From assembly GCA_007026445.1 (NCBI GenBank), contig VDMD01000006.1:372001-436000 (forward strand): DNA of 64,000 nt, written 5' to 3'. Shown one piece after another: positions 44,905 to 56,074 of this stretch. Position 1 is the stretch's first letter; each line of letters opens with the position of its first letter. This DNA comes from Schizophyllum amplum (lineage: Eukaryota > Basidiomycota > Agaricomycetes > Agaricales > Schizophyllaceae). Under the pieces are notes generated by a model that saw only the letters and a program-made list of their open reading frames with translations, had not been told where the DNA came from and did no database searches. Position numbers and translations under genes: made by a program.

Positions 44905-45727
44905 ATGTCACGTCAAACTACCAGAATACGCCCTGCAAATCCGGAGGATTACGCTAATCCAGCCGTCCTTCATTTCGGTGCAGACTCAGTCGGACGCGGC
45001 TTCATTCGAGCACTCAGATTGGCAAACACTGGCGTGCGCATCATCTTCGCGGATGCGGATGAAGAGCTCGTTGGGAAGATTGGAGCGATGAAGGGCTGCG
45101 GTATTCAAGGTGACGTGGATGCCAACGGGATTACTGGAGGGTCGCAGGATACAGGAAACTGGAAGATGCCAAAAGTCGCTAGCGCTGCCATACACTCGCA
45201 CAACGCTGAAGCGCTTTCGGATGTCGCAACTCGCGACCTTGTGCTCATTACGACGTCCTGCGGACCAGGTAGGAGCGCGGGTATAGCTTACAACCCTGTA
45301 CTGACTAATCGAAATCTACAGCATTCATGCCAGAGGTGGCTTCCTCCATAGTCACCATCCTCAGCACACGTATGCGCACGGGCATGACGCCGCTCAATAT
45401 CATGGCTGGAAGCGAAGACATGCCGGATGCGACCACCCAGTTGAGAAGTCATACCATGGAAATACTTTCCGTAGATCCCGCCGCGGAAGGATTGAAGAAA
45501 TACGTTGAAGACAATGTTGGGTGGGCGAATTGTACCGCGCACTGTGTCAATAATTGACCTAATGGTAGGTTATTCCTCTTGGCTTACGATTATTACTGAC
45601 TTCAGTCGCAGTGGCGGAGGAAGACACACTAGACGTCTCTGGCGATCGTCGGGAATGGAAGCTGGAAATCGACGCGACGTCGTTGAAGACGACGGATCCA
45701 ACTGTTGACCTGGCTGCATTATCGTGA
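44905..45727 (+). pseudogene. Mannitol-1-phosphate 5-dehydrogenase-like, truncated with in-frame stop
   Basis: The first exon (44905-45268) contains a Rossmann motif VLHFGADSVGRGFIRALRLA with an acidic strand end RIIFADADEEL; a GT-AG intron joins in phase to AFMPEVASSIVTILSTRM and TPLNIMAGSEDMPDATTQLR, matching mannitol-1-phosphate 5-dehydrogenase (NAD-dependent fructose-6-P/mannitol-1-P interconversion). The frame then stops at TGA 45555-45557 (VGWANCTAHCVNN), exactly where the family has ANCTVDRIVP. If the stop is ignored, a further GT-AG intron joins to EEDTLDVSGDRREWKLEIDA, the expected next block, which ends at 45727. The C-terminal catalytic domain (over 100 residues) is missing. A truncated expressed protein cannot be excluded. 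Confidence 0.6.
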
Positions 45728-47234
45728 ACCTGACAGTCTTGCTTTCCTTGTCTTTGCTATATATCGATACATTGGTCGGGCCGGTAGGAGTAGCCCGTGT
45801 CCGTAATCGTTCTCCCTAGACACCAATCGACAGTAGAGCCTCAGCCTCGCTATCATGATAAGATCAGAAGCGAACAGCGGACGGTCTAATGACTCAACCC
45901 ACCTGGAAGAAATTGCGAACACCGTGCCGTGACGGGGATCCGAGGGCAGGATATAGTCGTCGTTGTACGTCCAGGAGCCGGAGGAAATATTATCTGAAAA
46001 GACCGACGATGAGACAAGTACAATCAGGCGCAGGCGAAGGTATCAAGAAACTTACCCGTAGTGAAGGGCTCATATCCCTGCGGGCTAATCTTGTCCACCC
46101 AAACGTGATAAATGTTCTCCTCTTCATTGTCCTCGAACACCAGCGGACCCTCGACTTGCCCGAACTCGGCGTCTCCGATGCCCTGGAAGACGAGCTCCCA
46201 GTCATTGGCGAAGAAGTTCTCGGGGAGTGCGCGGGTCTGAACGACGCCCGTGAAGTTGTCGCTGCCATAGGCGCTGAACTTCGTGAAACGATGCCAGTAT
46301 CTGAGGAATATCAGCGGAGCGCGGCAAGCGGTAAATGTCCGTCGCACCCAGATACCTCGTCGTAAATTGTGGTGGTGTCAATGGTGTCGGAGCCATAGTC
46401 GAGCCAGACCTCGGCCTCAGTAAACGTGGCGAAGTCGGTCGTGTTGGCTATCATCTGCCGAGAGTACGAATCCCCGGTATGCTCCGTATCCGTGCTTTCG
46501 TGCAGCTTGCTTGCCCAGTACACGTTGAAGACCGCCGCATCTGCATCCCAGCGCGCCTCCGGTGCCCAGGACATGCCGGCCTGAGTGGCCCATACAAGAT
46601 TAGCAGACGCGCTCACGGCATCCGAATGTGATCACATGCCTCGGGCGGGGACACCTGAACGAGCCGCTGGTCGGACCAGGTGACGAGGTCGCTTGAGTCC
46701 CAGATCGCGAGCGACAGGCTGCCGGTGCGCGACGCGTCGTCCCACGAGCGGTCGCTTCCGTACATCTTTAGGTCCGTTGCGACGACGTAGAAGGTGCCCG
46801 TGTCTGGGTGACGGATGATGAATGGGTCCCGGAGGCCCTGTTCGCCCATCATGGAGGTCAGCACCGGTTCGGCATTGTTCACGGTGTTCCATGCGCCTGG
46901 GGTGTTCCCGTCGCTCACGGCTGTTGCGTCGTAGGGTAAGGATGCGGCCTTCCCGACGCGCGGTCGCACGTACCAAAGTAAATTTGCTCGCCTGTTGCAT
47001 AGCATTCAAGTCAGATTTTGAGCGACAGTCGGGCTGCGTCGAACTAGGAAGTTTACCATTCTCGTATGACTCCCCGGTGAAGTATATGAAGCCGTACGCG
47101 TCTGCGCTGTTCTGTACATTCTCATTAGTATGACATAGTTGTGTGGAAGCGTACAATTCATAGGATACCTGTCGCGAAGTGGGAGCCGCTAGGGCCGCAG
47201 AAAAGACGGCAAGGCCTGACAGCAGCGCCAACAT
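45719..47234 (-). CDS. Glycoside hydrolase family 43 enzyme, secreted
   Basis: 390 residues in this model from seven exons: 47169-47234, 47057-47111, 46974-46991, 46640-46920, 46348-46580, 46056-46300, 45719-45993. Signal peptide MLALLSGLAVFSAALAAP; then DAYGFIYFTGESYENGEQIY, GLRDPFIIRHPDTGTFYVVA (catalytic base Asp region of the beta-propeller), TDLKMYGSDRSWDD, SLAIWDSSDLVTWSDQRLV, AGMSWAPEARWD (acid/base Glu region) and GQVEGPLVFEDNEEENIYHV. Probably an arabinan- or xylan-side-chain glycosidase acting outside the cell. One exon is 18 nt, and the intron 46581-46639 has a GC donor (GAG|GCATGT), needed for PPEAGMSWAPEA. The 3' end is uncertain: after DPRHGTVFAISS a further short intron may exist. 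Its predicted end overlaps the convergent dehydrogenase remnant. Confidence 0.82.
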
Positions 47235-47867
47235 AGCAGGGATACGAAGATGGTGTCATCGCACCGCGCTTGTGCTGCTTTTTGAGTGCAGAGCCCAGGT
47301 ACGCGCTTGCCGACGGACCGCAGGGAGTAGGGCAGCTGACCAGGTTGCCATTGCTGGACACCGTCCGACCACATGCGGAGTCCGGACACGGGAAGGCAAG
47401 GCCCGGGCGACGTAGAGCTCAGGCAGGCCAGAAAGAACTTCAAAAGGCCTTGCGCCAGAAGATATCTTCATCCGTCTGAGGGAGGCAAGAGGGAAGGAAA
47501 CAGGCAGTGCCTTCGTCCACTCGCGGCGTGGGACGTTATACAAGCTTGAAATTAGTTCAACTTCTTGAAGTTCTCCCGCGTGCCCAAAGCGGCCCGTGCC
47601 CTAGTAACCAAAATTGAAATGATTGCTCGTTGTCTTCTGCGTTCACGAACATCAGCTGCAATAATCGTATTTATCCGCTTACTGCACATTGAACCTTGAT
47701 GCTATGGGCGAGAGAGGGGTACCGGATCGCACACAGTCGGAAATGTGCGAAGCACTGAAGCGCGTCAAGGAACTATGTCAAAGAATACTGCAATCGTTCA
47801 CGTCGGATACATTCGTCTGCCAAGTACAGATATATGTGATAGTTACCAGTCCTCCATTATTCGGTGA
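47235..47867. other. Intergenic region, 0.6 kb
   Basis: Promoter of the GH43 gene and 3' side of the decarboxylase gene; nothing else supported. Confidence 0.4.
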
Positions 47868-50800
47868 TCAGAGTCTGAAGCCACCGAAGAGCGTTCCGCC
47901 AGCCTTGAGCGCACCGCCCGCGACGTCACCCCCGCCCTTGAGGATGCCCTGCGTTACGCTGCCGCCCGCGTTCACAGCACCCTTGACGACCTCTCCGCCA
48001 GCCTCGACGATGGTGGGTACCAATTCCGCGCCAACGCTACCCGTGGGCGCCGCAACGACCTTCCCGCCGCCCGCCTTCAGCCCGAGACGATCAGACACGG
48101 CCTTCGCCCAGTCGTCCTTGACGCTCTGGTTTGCCTTGAGCGGCATCGAGGTATCAGCGCGCTTGTTCCCTCCAGAGTTGTCCGCGCGCCCATCGCCGAC
48201 GAAGTCCTGCGTGTTCAGGCGGTTCACATCCGTGAATACCGCGTCTCCGAAGGTCAGCGTGCCCCTTGCGAGCTCACTTCCGCCAATGGCGAGGCCGGGG
48301 CCCTTCGCCGTCGCTTGATGGCTGTCCTCCGCGATGGTCACGCGGAAGCGAGCGTTGGGCGTGAAAGGGTGCTGCGCACCGAGGGGCTGGAGGGCGCACT
48401 CGGGAACCTGAACGCATGCGAGGACGCCGCGTGCGAGCTGCTCAGCGGACAGCGCAGGTGAGACGTCGAGCTTGACGCAGGCGGAGGAGATCTGCGCGTT
48501 GGGAGCGCGGAGAAGCATGTGCTCGACGTGTTGCTCGTCGTGGCTGCCGTACAAGTAGAACGGTGTAGAGGTGGCAGGGTACTCAACATCGCGCCAGGCG
48601 GACAGGAGCGTGCGCTGCTTGATGACCTTAACCTTGTTGAAGTCGACGGACTTCAGGTCCAGGTCACTGCGACGATGTTAAGTGGTATGAATTTGAGACA
48701 GATGATAATACTTACGGGCCCGTCATATCGCCGCGGAAGCTGAGGTCGCCGCACGAGCGACACCCATCAAGCAACTTATCCAGAGTCGTCGCCGTCGACG
48801 TCTGAACCTCGTAGATCGCACCAGGGTTCGTCGACATCGCGGTCTTGCACTTGGCCCATGCGTCTGCATCGACGTCGCCGACGCTGAGGATCAACTGCTG
48901 GCGGCCATTCGCGTGATGGAATAGAGGACGATAAACGAGGTACAGTTCGTCCGTGCCCTGCATCGTAAACTCGTGAATTTGCGGCGAGACGGTATTCCTC
49001 TTGATAACGTGCTGCGTACGCGAATGGTCAAAAGTGGTGTCGCTAGCGAGCGAGAGAACGGGTACCTGCATCTCTTCCTCGAGGGTGCTCTGGAAGATGT
49101 CGGCGATGTTCTGAACGAAGTCGCCCGCGCCCTGGAAGGGAGACATGACAACGTTCCGAAGCACGAAAAGGTCCTGTTGCGATCTGGTCTCAAGGCCGAG
49201 ACGACTGACAATCGTATCAACCATGATGTTCACTCGTACATGGTACGTGACATACCGCTTGTATTCCTCTGCGCATTCGGCGTAATCAGCGTGCCCGAAC
49301 TGGGTTGCGCTCAGGAACATCGGAATGTCTTGCGGCTGCTCGCCGACGCTCGTCAAGGACAGGCGATCGAAGATGCGATTGTTGAGATAGTTAGCCTCCT
49401 CGACGTCGTCGTTGACGCGCCCATTGATGCGGAAGTTGCATGCGAAAGCGTTGATGTTCAGGTCCGAGCCAAGGGCGCAGAGCTCGTCCATAGCGTCCGT
49501 GTTTTGGGCGAGCGCCTGGTTGGTCTTACCCAGAATATTGTCGCGAATGAACTTCTTTTCCTCAGCGACAGCCTCCTTGCCTTCCTGCTCGCGGCGGAAT
49601 TTGTTGAAAGGAACGACGACGAAGTCGGTTTCGTCGTTTGACATGGCGGCCCAGTGAGCGGACAACTGATACGCCATTACTCGGAGATGGAGGAAATAAG
49701 ATGAACTTCACTCACGCGCCGGCATGTGAAAGCGACCTCTCCGAGAAGGCCGCCATGACCCTGCTTGTGCAGACCGACAACGGTGTTGTGAAGGTAGCAC
49801 GCGACAGCTGCTGCGCCTGGTTTGCTGGACATCGCAAGTCAATTACGGAGACAAAGGATATCAAGGAACGTTCTGACCTTCCCTCAATTCCGTATACCCC
49901 GATACTCTCGCCATTGTCGCTATCGTGTAGATATGGCGCGGTCCACGTCACCAGGTAACGCATGCGCCCGTCTCGATAGCACAAACCGCCGGCGGGATAG
50001 GGGATATAGCCTGCCTTGTGCGGGTCGATGCTGATGGAATCGGCGCGAGCAAGTGCGTGGAACTGGTCGACAACACTCTGCCGCATAGTGACACTCGGCA
50101 CAAAGTCTCGCGAGCCTTCCTCGTCCACCTGATCATCCCACCGGTCGCACACGTCCCTGGGCGGGTCGCGAATCATACTCGCAAAGTAACCGCCCCAGGC
50201 TGCATCAGCGTGGACCACGAAAGTCATGCCCTGCTCTGCAAACTTGTCGCGGAGTTCGATCACCTTGTCGAGCGGGTCAACGGCGCCTTCCTCAGTAGAA
50301 CCGATGATGGCCACGACGCCGTACACAGCCTGCTTCTTGTCCAAACGATCCTGCAGCAGGGCCTGCAAGCAATCGACGTCGATGCGAGCATTCGAATCGA
50401 CAGGTATCCGGACACAGTTTTCTGAACCGATGCCCAGAAGAGCTGAGAAGGTGTTAGGGAGACAGCTGTGGTCTATGCATGGGAGGCGTACCGGCGGATT
50501 TGGGCCACGAGTAATGCTTCGTACTGGAGACGAAGTACTGCGGCTCCAGAGCGATATCGTACTTGCTCAGTAGCGCCGCCTTGCCGCAGGTTTGAACGAG
50601 ATACGGCGACATGGCAGTCGCCAAGTACTCCGGTGTGATACCGAATTCAAGGTACAATTGATCACCCAGTCCAAGGATAACGGGAGTGGCCAAGTTCAGT
50701 AACTGCCAGGAATCCAGGTCCTTGAAGAGCTGTGGCTTGTCAGGGTCTCCAGTGGTAACGATCTTGAAAGCGTCGGCAACAAAATTGAGTTGTCCCTCGG

Positions 50801-51673
50801 TCACAGCAGCATGGAGGGAAAGCGGGAAGAACTTCAGGTTGCGCGCTGCCAAATATCAATCATTCATGTCGCGAAAGCTTCATGAGGTGACTCACCAACC
50901 CTGTGTTGGGACGATATTTCAAGCAAACGGTCAGACACTTCCACCGATTTGCGATAATGGATCACTTGCCACATGGACTCCATATTGGCCACGGTGCCGT
51001 CGCAAGCGATATGACCCCAACACTTGACATTAGACTTCGCGTCCGTCGAATAACCGAGCATGCTGCACATCTGCTGGCCGACCTCAAGCTCCAGGAGTGT
51101 CGTAACGGGGCTGGCCTCGAATGCCACCTTATAATGGGGACGATCTGTAAGCCAGCTGCGAGAGGCATGGGCGAAGGACCAGACTGCCACGCACATTGTT
51201 CTGGTTGAAGAGACCAGCCATAAGCCAACCGGTGATGGCGGGCAAAGACCTACAGACAATGAGTTGTTGCGTTGATCAAGAGGACCAAAAGGCTCACGTC
51301 TCCCAGCACATATGGCCGGCGTACCGAGGCGAGAAGAACGGGACAGAGTAGTCATTCAATAACTCGCTGACTGCCTGAATCTCTTTGCGGAGCACGTCGA
51401 CGTTGATCTTGAAGGTGCTGGACTGCTGGACGGACTGAGATATGAAAATCTATATGGGGCGCGTTGGTTTGTCTGAACGGGAAGAGGGCACTGGAAGGTA
51501 CGTACACCGTCTTCGGGGTGGTAGTTCTCGCGGACGCGCGCATGATCGTTGAGCACGCCGTTGAAGAGCTCCTTGAGCAACGGGAAGTTCTCAGCGCGAG
51601 GACCGAGGAACCACGCAGAGACGGATTCGTGCATATCCTGGAGGGTAGCTGGCTGGTTCAGGTTGGCGTCCAT
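47868..51673 (-). CDS. Large group II PLP-dependent decarboxylase with 11-mer repeat tail
   Basis: 1122 residues from nine exons: 51506-51673, 51298-51434, 51195-51249, 50896-51127, 50492-50845, 49878-50442, 49716-49824, 48716-49665, 47868-48666; all phases close. The N-terminal half is an aromatic/acidic amino acid decarboxylase fold: NDYSVPFFSPRYAGHMCWET, GHIACDGTVANMESMW, VVHADAAWGGYFAS (cofactor Asp), SISIDPHKAGYIPYPAG (Schiff-base Lys), then EGSKPGAAAVACYLHNTVVG. A second region of about 500 residues (from LSAHWAAMSNDETDFVVVPF) occurs in large fungal members of this family and has no assigned function to me. The last 54 residues are five glycine-bounded 11-residue repeats. Substrate is unknown (tyrosine, aspartate or diaminobutyrate are possible). 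Start 51673 (MDANLNQP) is preferred over 51736. Confidence 0.87.
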
Positions 51674-52492
51674 GGTGCAATGCGTAGAGATGGTGAGTGT
51701 ATTCTTGGTGAGAAGACGAGTATGCTTGAGATCCAAACAGATGCTTTTATACTCTGCATGGGCACGGAGAGCGCATCTCTATCAACGTATAATCGTCGCT
51801 CGTGAGTCGTGGGGTGTCCACTTGTCCAATGCCATTGGGTAAGAACGAGTTCTGCAGAGAACAGTCGGGCTTCAATCGAGCAGCTCATGGAGGAATGACG
51901 CCGGTGAAGGGTAAGGGGTGCTGGTCAACTCAGTTTACTAAACTGTGGGAGGCCTCATGCACGCGTCACCTGTTCGAGCACCCGTTCGTCAAGTGCGCTG
52001 CTAGCCCAAGCGGAAAGCCATTACTGACGGCAAGCACACGATGGTCCTGAAGTATCGGATGCAGGCTTGATATTGCTACAGTACCCTGCTGACTGGCGGA
52101 AGATGGTCAAATGCGCGCACCAACTTCGATGCACTGCTCCCGTTGTAATGCGAAGCCACGATACTCAGCCGTCACGGCCAAGAGGTGAAGCTTGGCTTGA
52201 GCCTAAGACAAGCTCCGAGGCCCTAAAAGATCGGAAGGCAGTGATGGACTCGGGAATTTGGGGAAAGCCAGGAATGGCATCAATTGTTTGTGACTGCTTG
52301 TGCGCATATCACGTGAGCTTTCAACTTAAATTTCACTGAATAGATCAGTACATTCTACATAGAAGGCCTATCCACGCGAAAGCACAAAGTTGAAAAAATG
52401 AGACTATTATACTCTAGGTTCTACGTTGTAAGCAGCTGTTATACATTTTGTTTGTTCGCGAGTCGCCTCGCCGCCTCCAAGGCTATAGCCTT
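51674..52492. other. Intergenic region, 0.8 kb
   Basis: Decarboxylase promoter and 3' side of the phosphofructokinase gene; no other feature supported. Confidence 0.4.
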
Positions 52493-55456
52493 TTACTCCG
52501 GCAGCTTCACCTTCACGAACTCTGGACGGCCCGCGAGAGCCTCCGCAAGGTCCTTCATCCCCGTCCACCACGCGCCCTTCCCGCGCCGATTGATCATATC
52601 CGCATGCTCCACCATCTCTTGCACTGGCACCCACTTGATGGAGCTGGCCTGAATGGTGATGACAGCCGCGCTGTCCGCAGGCGCGCGCCGAGTCTGCTTG
52701 GGCAGCTTCCGCAGCGCCTCGTGGTGCCGCTCGAGGAAGGCCATGTTCTTCAGCGAGAGGCGGACGGCACGGGAGCGGTCGAGCGGCGAGGGCACGCCGC
52801 CCTGTAATGTGTGGCCGAGGGAGGCGGAGCGCGAGTCGAAGAGCTTGCCGCCTTCCTCCTTCAGCATACGCGTGATGACGTCAGTGGTGTAGACGCTGGA
52901 GGAGACCTCGTTGCTGTGAGGGTATCAGCTGTATTCGACAGAATGTTATGGTTAAGCTCACCGGATAACGATACGGCCCTCGCTCTTGCCCTTCTCATCG
53001 AGGGCGTAGCGCGCCTTGAGGTAACGGACGTCCCTGCGAAGTGTGTCCAAGCCGATGCCAACCTCCGGCGTGTACACAAGAGACGCGCCAGTCTGCAAGC
53101 AGCATAAGTTGGCGCTCGAGATGAAGATACCACAGCACTTACTGCCAAAGCACCAGCCGTTGCGATATACCCGCACTTGCCACCCTGCGTCTCAACGACA
53201 AACACGCGATTCCGGCTCGCGCTCGCGCTCTGCTTGATCGCGTCACACGCATCCACCAATGCGTTCAAGCTCGTGTCGCTGCCCAAGCTGTGCTCCGTCA
53301 AGGGCACGTTGTTGCTGATAGTTGCCGGCAGGTGCACCATCGGAATGTTGAACGCAGGGTAGTGCTTGCGGTTCTCGTCCAGAATGAGCAGCGCGCTAAA
53401 CGCCTCGAAGCCGCCGATCATCATGAACGCATCGAAGCCGTATTCCTGGAACTTGGACGCGACCGCGCCAATGTCCATATCCGGCAGCTTGCGGTTGGTA
53501 CCAAGCTCGGACCCACCACGAGCCATCCAGTTGTCGACGCCGAGCCACGAGAGCTCGAGCAGGTCGTCGTCTAGCAAGCCAGGGAAGCCATTGTGAATAC
53601 CGACAGGTGTATGCCCTTGCCGCAAGCAATAGCGTACGGCGGTGCGCGTCGCTGCATTCATGCCACCTGCTGGTGCTCCCATGCTGTCACGGACGTGTTA
53701 CTTGCGTTGTCGCGATAAAAGTAAACCAGCTACGCACTGCATGATGGCGATGCGCATCCTCTGTTCTACAGGCAGCCGCTTCTCTTTGAACAAAGTGGAA
53801 ACGGTATGGAAGCCGTCCAGATTGTCGCAGAACTCCGGGTCGCGGTAGGACATCGCCTTATCGAAATCCTTCACTGCGATAGCTTCGGCCACGGAGCGCG
53901 TCTGTTCACGGCTTAGTGCTCATTCCGTGAACAAAGAAATAATTCACTTGCCATCGCCACGGCCTCCATGAGAGGCACACGCGTTATCTTGTTTTCCTGA
54001 ATGCCAATCATGTACGACGGCGTGTTCGGGTTGGCCTCCATGAGCGCCTCCACGGCTTCCACACCTTGCAATGTTGGCTTGTAAAAAGATTAGCATCCAC
54101 TAGACAAAATCGATAGACATGAACATACCAGGATACGGTCGAAAGCAACGGGCTTGCCACCACGTTGGGTGTGCCCGAGCGTAGTGACACGTGTATCGAG
54201 ACCAAGACGCTCCGTGAGTACGTCCTTCACGTACTCGGACTTGATAGGGTTGAGCTCGCTGTCGTGCGCACCCTCCGCGACGATGACGATAGTCTTGCGC
54301 TTGCCGATTTCACGATGCTACATCACCGAACGTGAGTATGGGTTACGCAGAATATGTGGTACTCACGCGCTTGATCGCCTCGCACATCTCGTCCTCCCAT
54401 GGGTTTACCTGAGGCGGACGCTCAGGAATAAAGATGAAGTCGGCACCACCACTGTACCGAAATCAGATGGATTTCATCAAATGCATGCCCAGAACGCACC
54501 TCAAACCCGCTTGCAATGCGAGCCAGCCGCAATGCCTGCCCATGACCTCGAGCACGAATGCGCGAGAGTGACTGGCCGCTGTGGAGTTGATGTTGTCAAT
54601 GGCTTCGCAGATCCGCGTCAATGCAGTCGGAGCGCCGATGGTTAAATCGGTCATGGACATGTCGTTGTCTATCGACCCGACGAGGCCGACGATCTTGAGG
54701 TGGCCATGCTTGAGGGCTTGCTCCTGCGTAATCCTAGCTATTGGGGCCGTCAGCAAGTGGCGTGGACATGCAATTGATGTGGAACGTACACTGAGCCAGA
54801 AGCTCGCTGACTAGAGATGGCCATTCCGAGCGGAAGACGTCCGCGCCGGTGAGAGAGCCATCGCCTCCGCAGACGGCAAGTGCATCAATGCCTTCCTTGA
54901 TCAGGTTGTACGCTGCTTGCAGTCGGCCTTCAGGCGTTCGGAAAGTCGTCGATCGTGCGGTTCCCGCGAGGGTACCGCCCTGTACGGAATGATCAGCTTC
55001 GGCTTCTTCTATACTGCAGTCTCGGACGTACCTCTGCGAACCATCCGCGTACATCGTCCCATCCCGCACGAACAATGTACCTCCCCTTCAAGGTGCGTCC
55101 TCCCGCAATATCGGCCGTACCATCCCTCAACAACGGGCCGTCCCCGAAGCGGAGATTGGCGAGGATCTTGCTGTCGGCCGGTATGTCGGCGAGCACAGGG
55201 ATCTTCGGTGGGGGGCTCACGTAGCCTGTGTGGCCATTGTGATCTTCGTACTCTGTGTTGCCGCGCACGAGGCCCTCATATCCCTCGCGCACGATCCACG
55301 TTTCACATCCCCTATATTTCGTGTGAGTACGCGCGCATTGTCCGTAAAAGGGCAAACGCACCTGAGGATGCCAGCTTTGACGATAGCGCGGACGACGGCG
55401 TTCATGCCGGCGCTGTCGCCGCCTGAGGTGAGCACCGCAATCTTCATCGCGGACAT
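52493..55456 (-). CDS. PFK1: ATP-dependent 6-phosphofructokinase
   Basis: Glycolytic enzyme converting fructose-6-P to fructose-1,6-bisP, allosterically controlled. Exons from 5': 55362-55456, 55032-55311, 54790-54979, 54500-54737, 54367-54451, 54129-54317, 53952-54077, 53738-53901, 53143-53683, 52962-53092, 52493-52913; 819 residues, two tandem PFK domains as in all fungi. N-half: [55 protein letters not shown] (catalytic Asp), [26 protein letters not shown]-half (regulatory): [62 protein letters not shown]. It lacks the long N-terminal glyoxalase-like extension of yeast PFK. The intron 53902-53951 uses a GC donor (ATG|GCAAGT). Residues after [13 protein letters not shown] form a Pro-rich insertion typical of Agaricomycetes or a retained intron. 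Confidence 0.93.
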
Positions 55457-56074
55457 GGTGGTGGTCGAAAGCAAAGAAGTAAAGTGGTGGATCCGCGTCC
55501 ACCTTCCGACGTAAATTCAAGGCGCGCCCTGGGCGCGCCGCCGCCTAATTTGGCGCGCTACATATTGCGTCATTGATCTTTGGCGATCGGTCCAGACTCT
55601 CGTCATCACGTGTATACGGTTCAAGTTGACGCTCAAAAATCGCAAGAAAACAGTACAAGGCGAAACTCTGAGGGAAACTGGAGAGGGTTATGAATAGTCC
55701 TTGTATCCTTAAGAGTGTATATTCTGGGCATTTAGGACAACAGCTGACGTTGCTTACGCGTTATGAAGCGCTAGAAGACTTTCGTTTATACGCAGCGGTC
55801 GAGATCCTTCCAGTAGTTGGACCGGACAAACGCTAACGCCACAACCGCCTCGACCTGCAGAGCCACATGCGCAATCAGGAAAGAGTGCGTCGAGACTGTC
55901 GGCGGGCTGGCCTACCTTTCGTACGTGCGTCGGCGTCCATGACTCGAGGCAGGACGCGGCCAAGCGAGAGCGCGCCGCCACTAGCACAGCGGCCGGACTG
56001 TTCGCGGCGCGTCGTCGAAAGCGGGTCGTGTCGTGGATTGCGTCGTAGTACCGATGCCATTCGCCCTACAGCAT
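55457..56074. other. Intergenic region, 0.6 kb
   Basis: PFK promoter and 3' side of F-box gene A. A GC palindrome (GGCGCGCCCTGGGCGCGCC) at 55524-55542 lies 70 bp upstream of the PFK start codon and might be a regulatory site. Confidence 0.4.

Noticed and set aside
48973..49641. 222-codon plus-strand open frame
   Set aside because: Lies entirely antisense to the PLP decarboxylase exon; shadow frame.
47868..49677. Separate gene for the C-terminal half of the decarboxylase
   Set aside because: Joining to the upstream exons closes all phases and restores the family block after CRR (LSAHWAAMS), so it is one gene.
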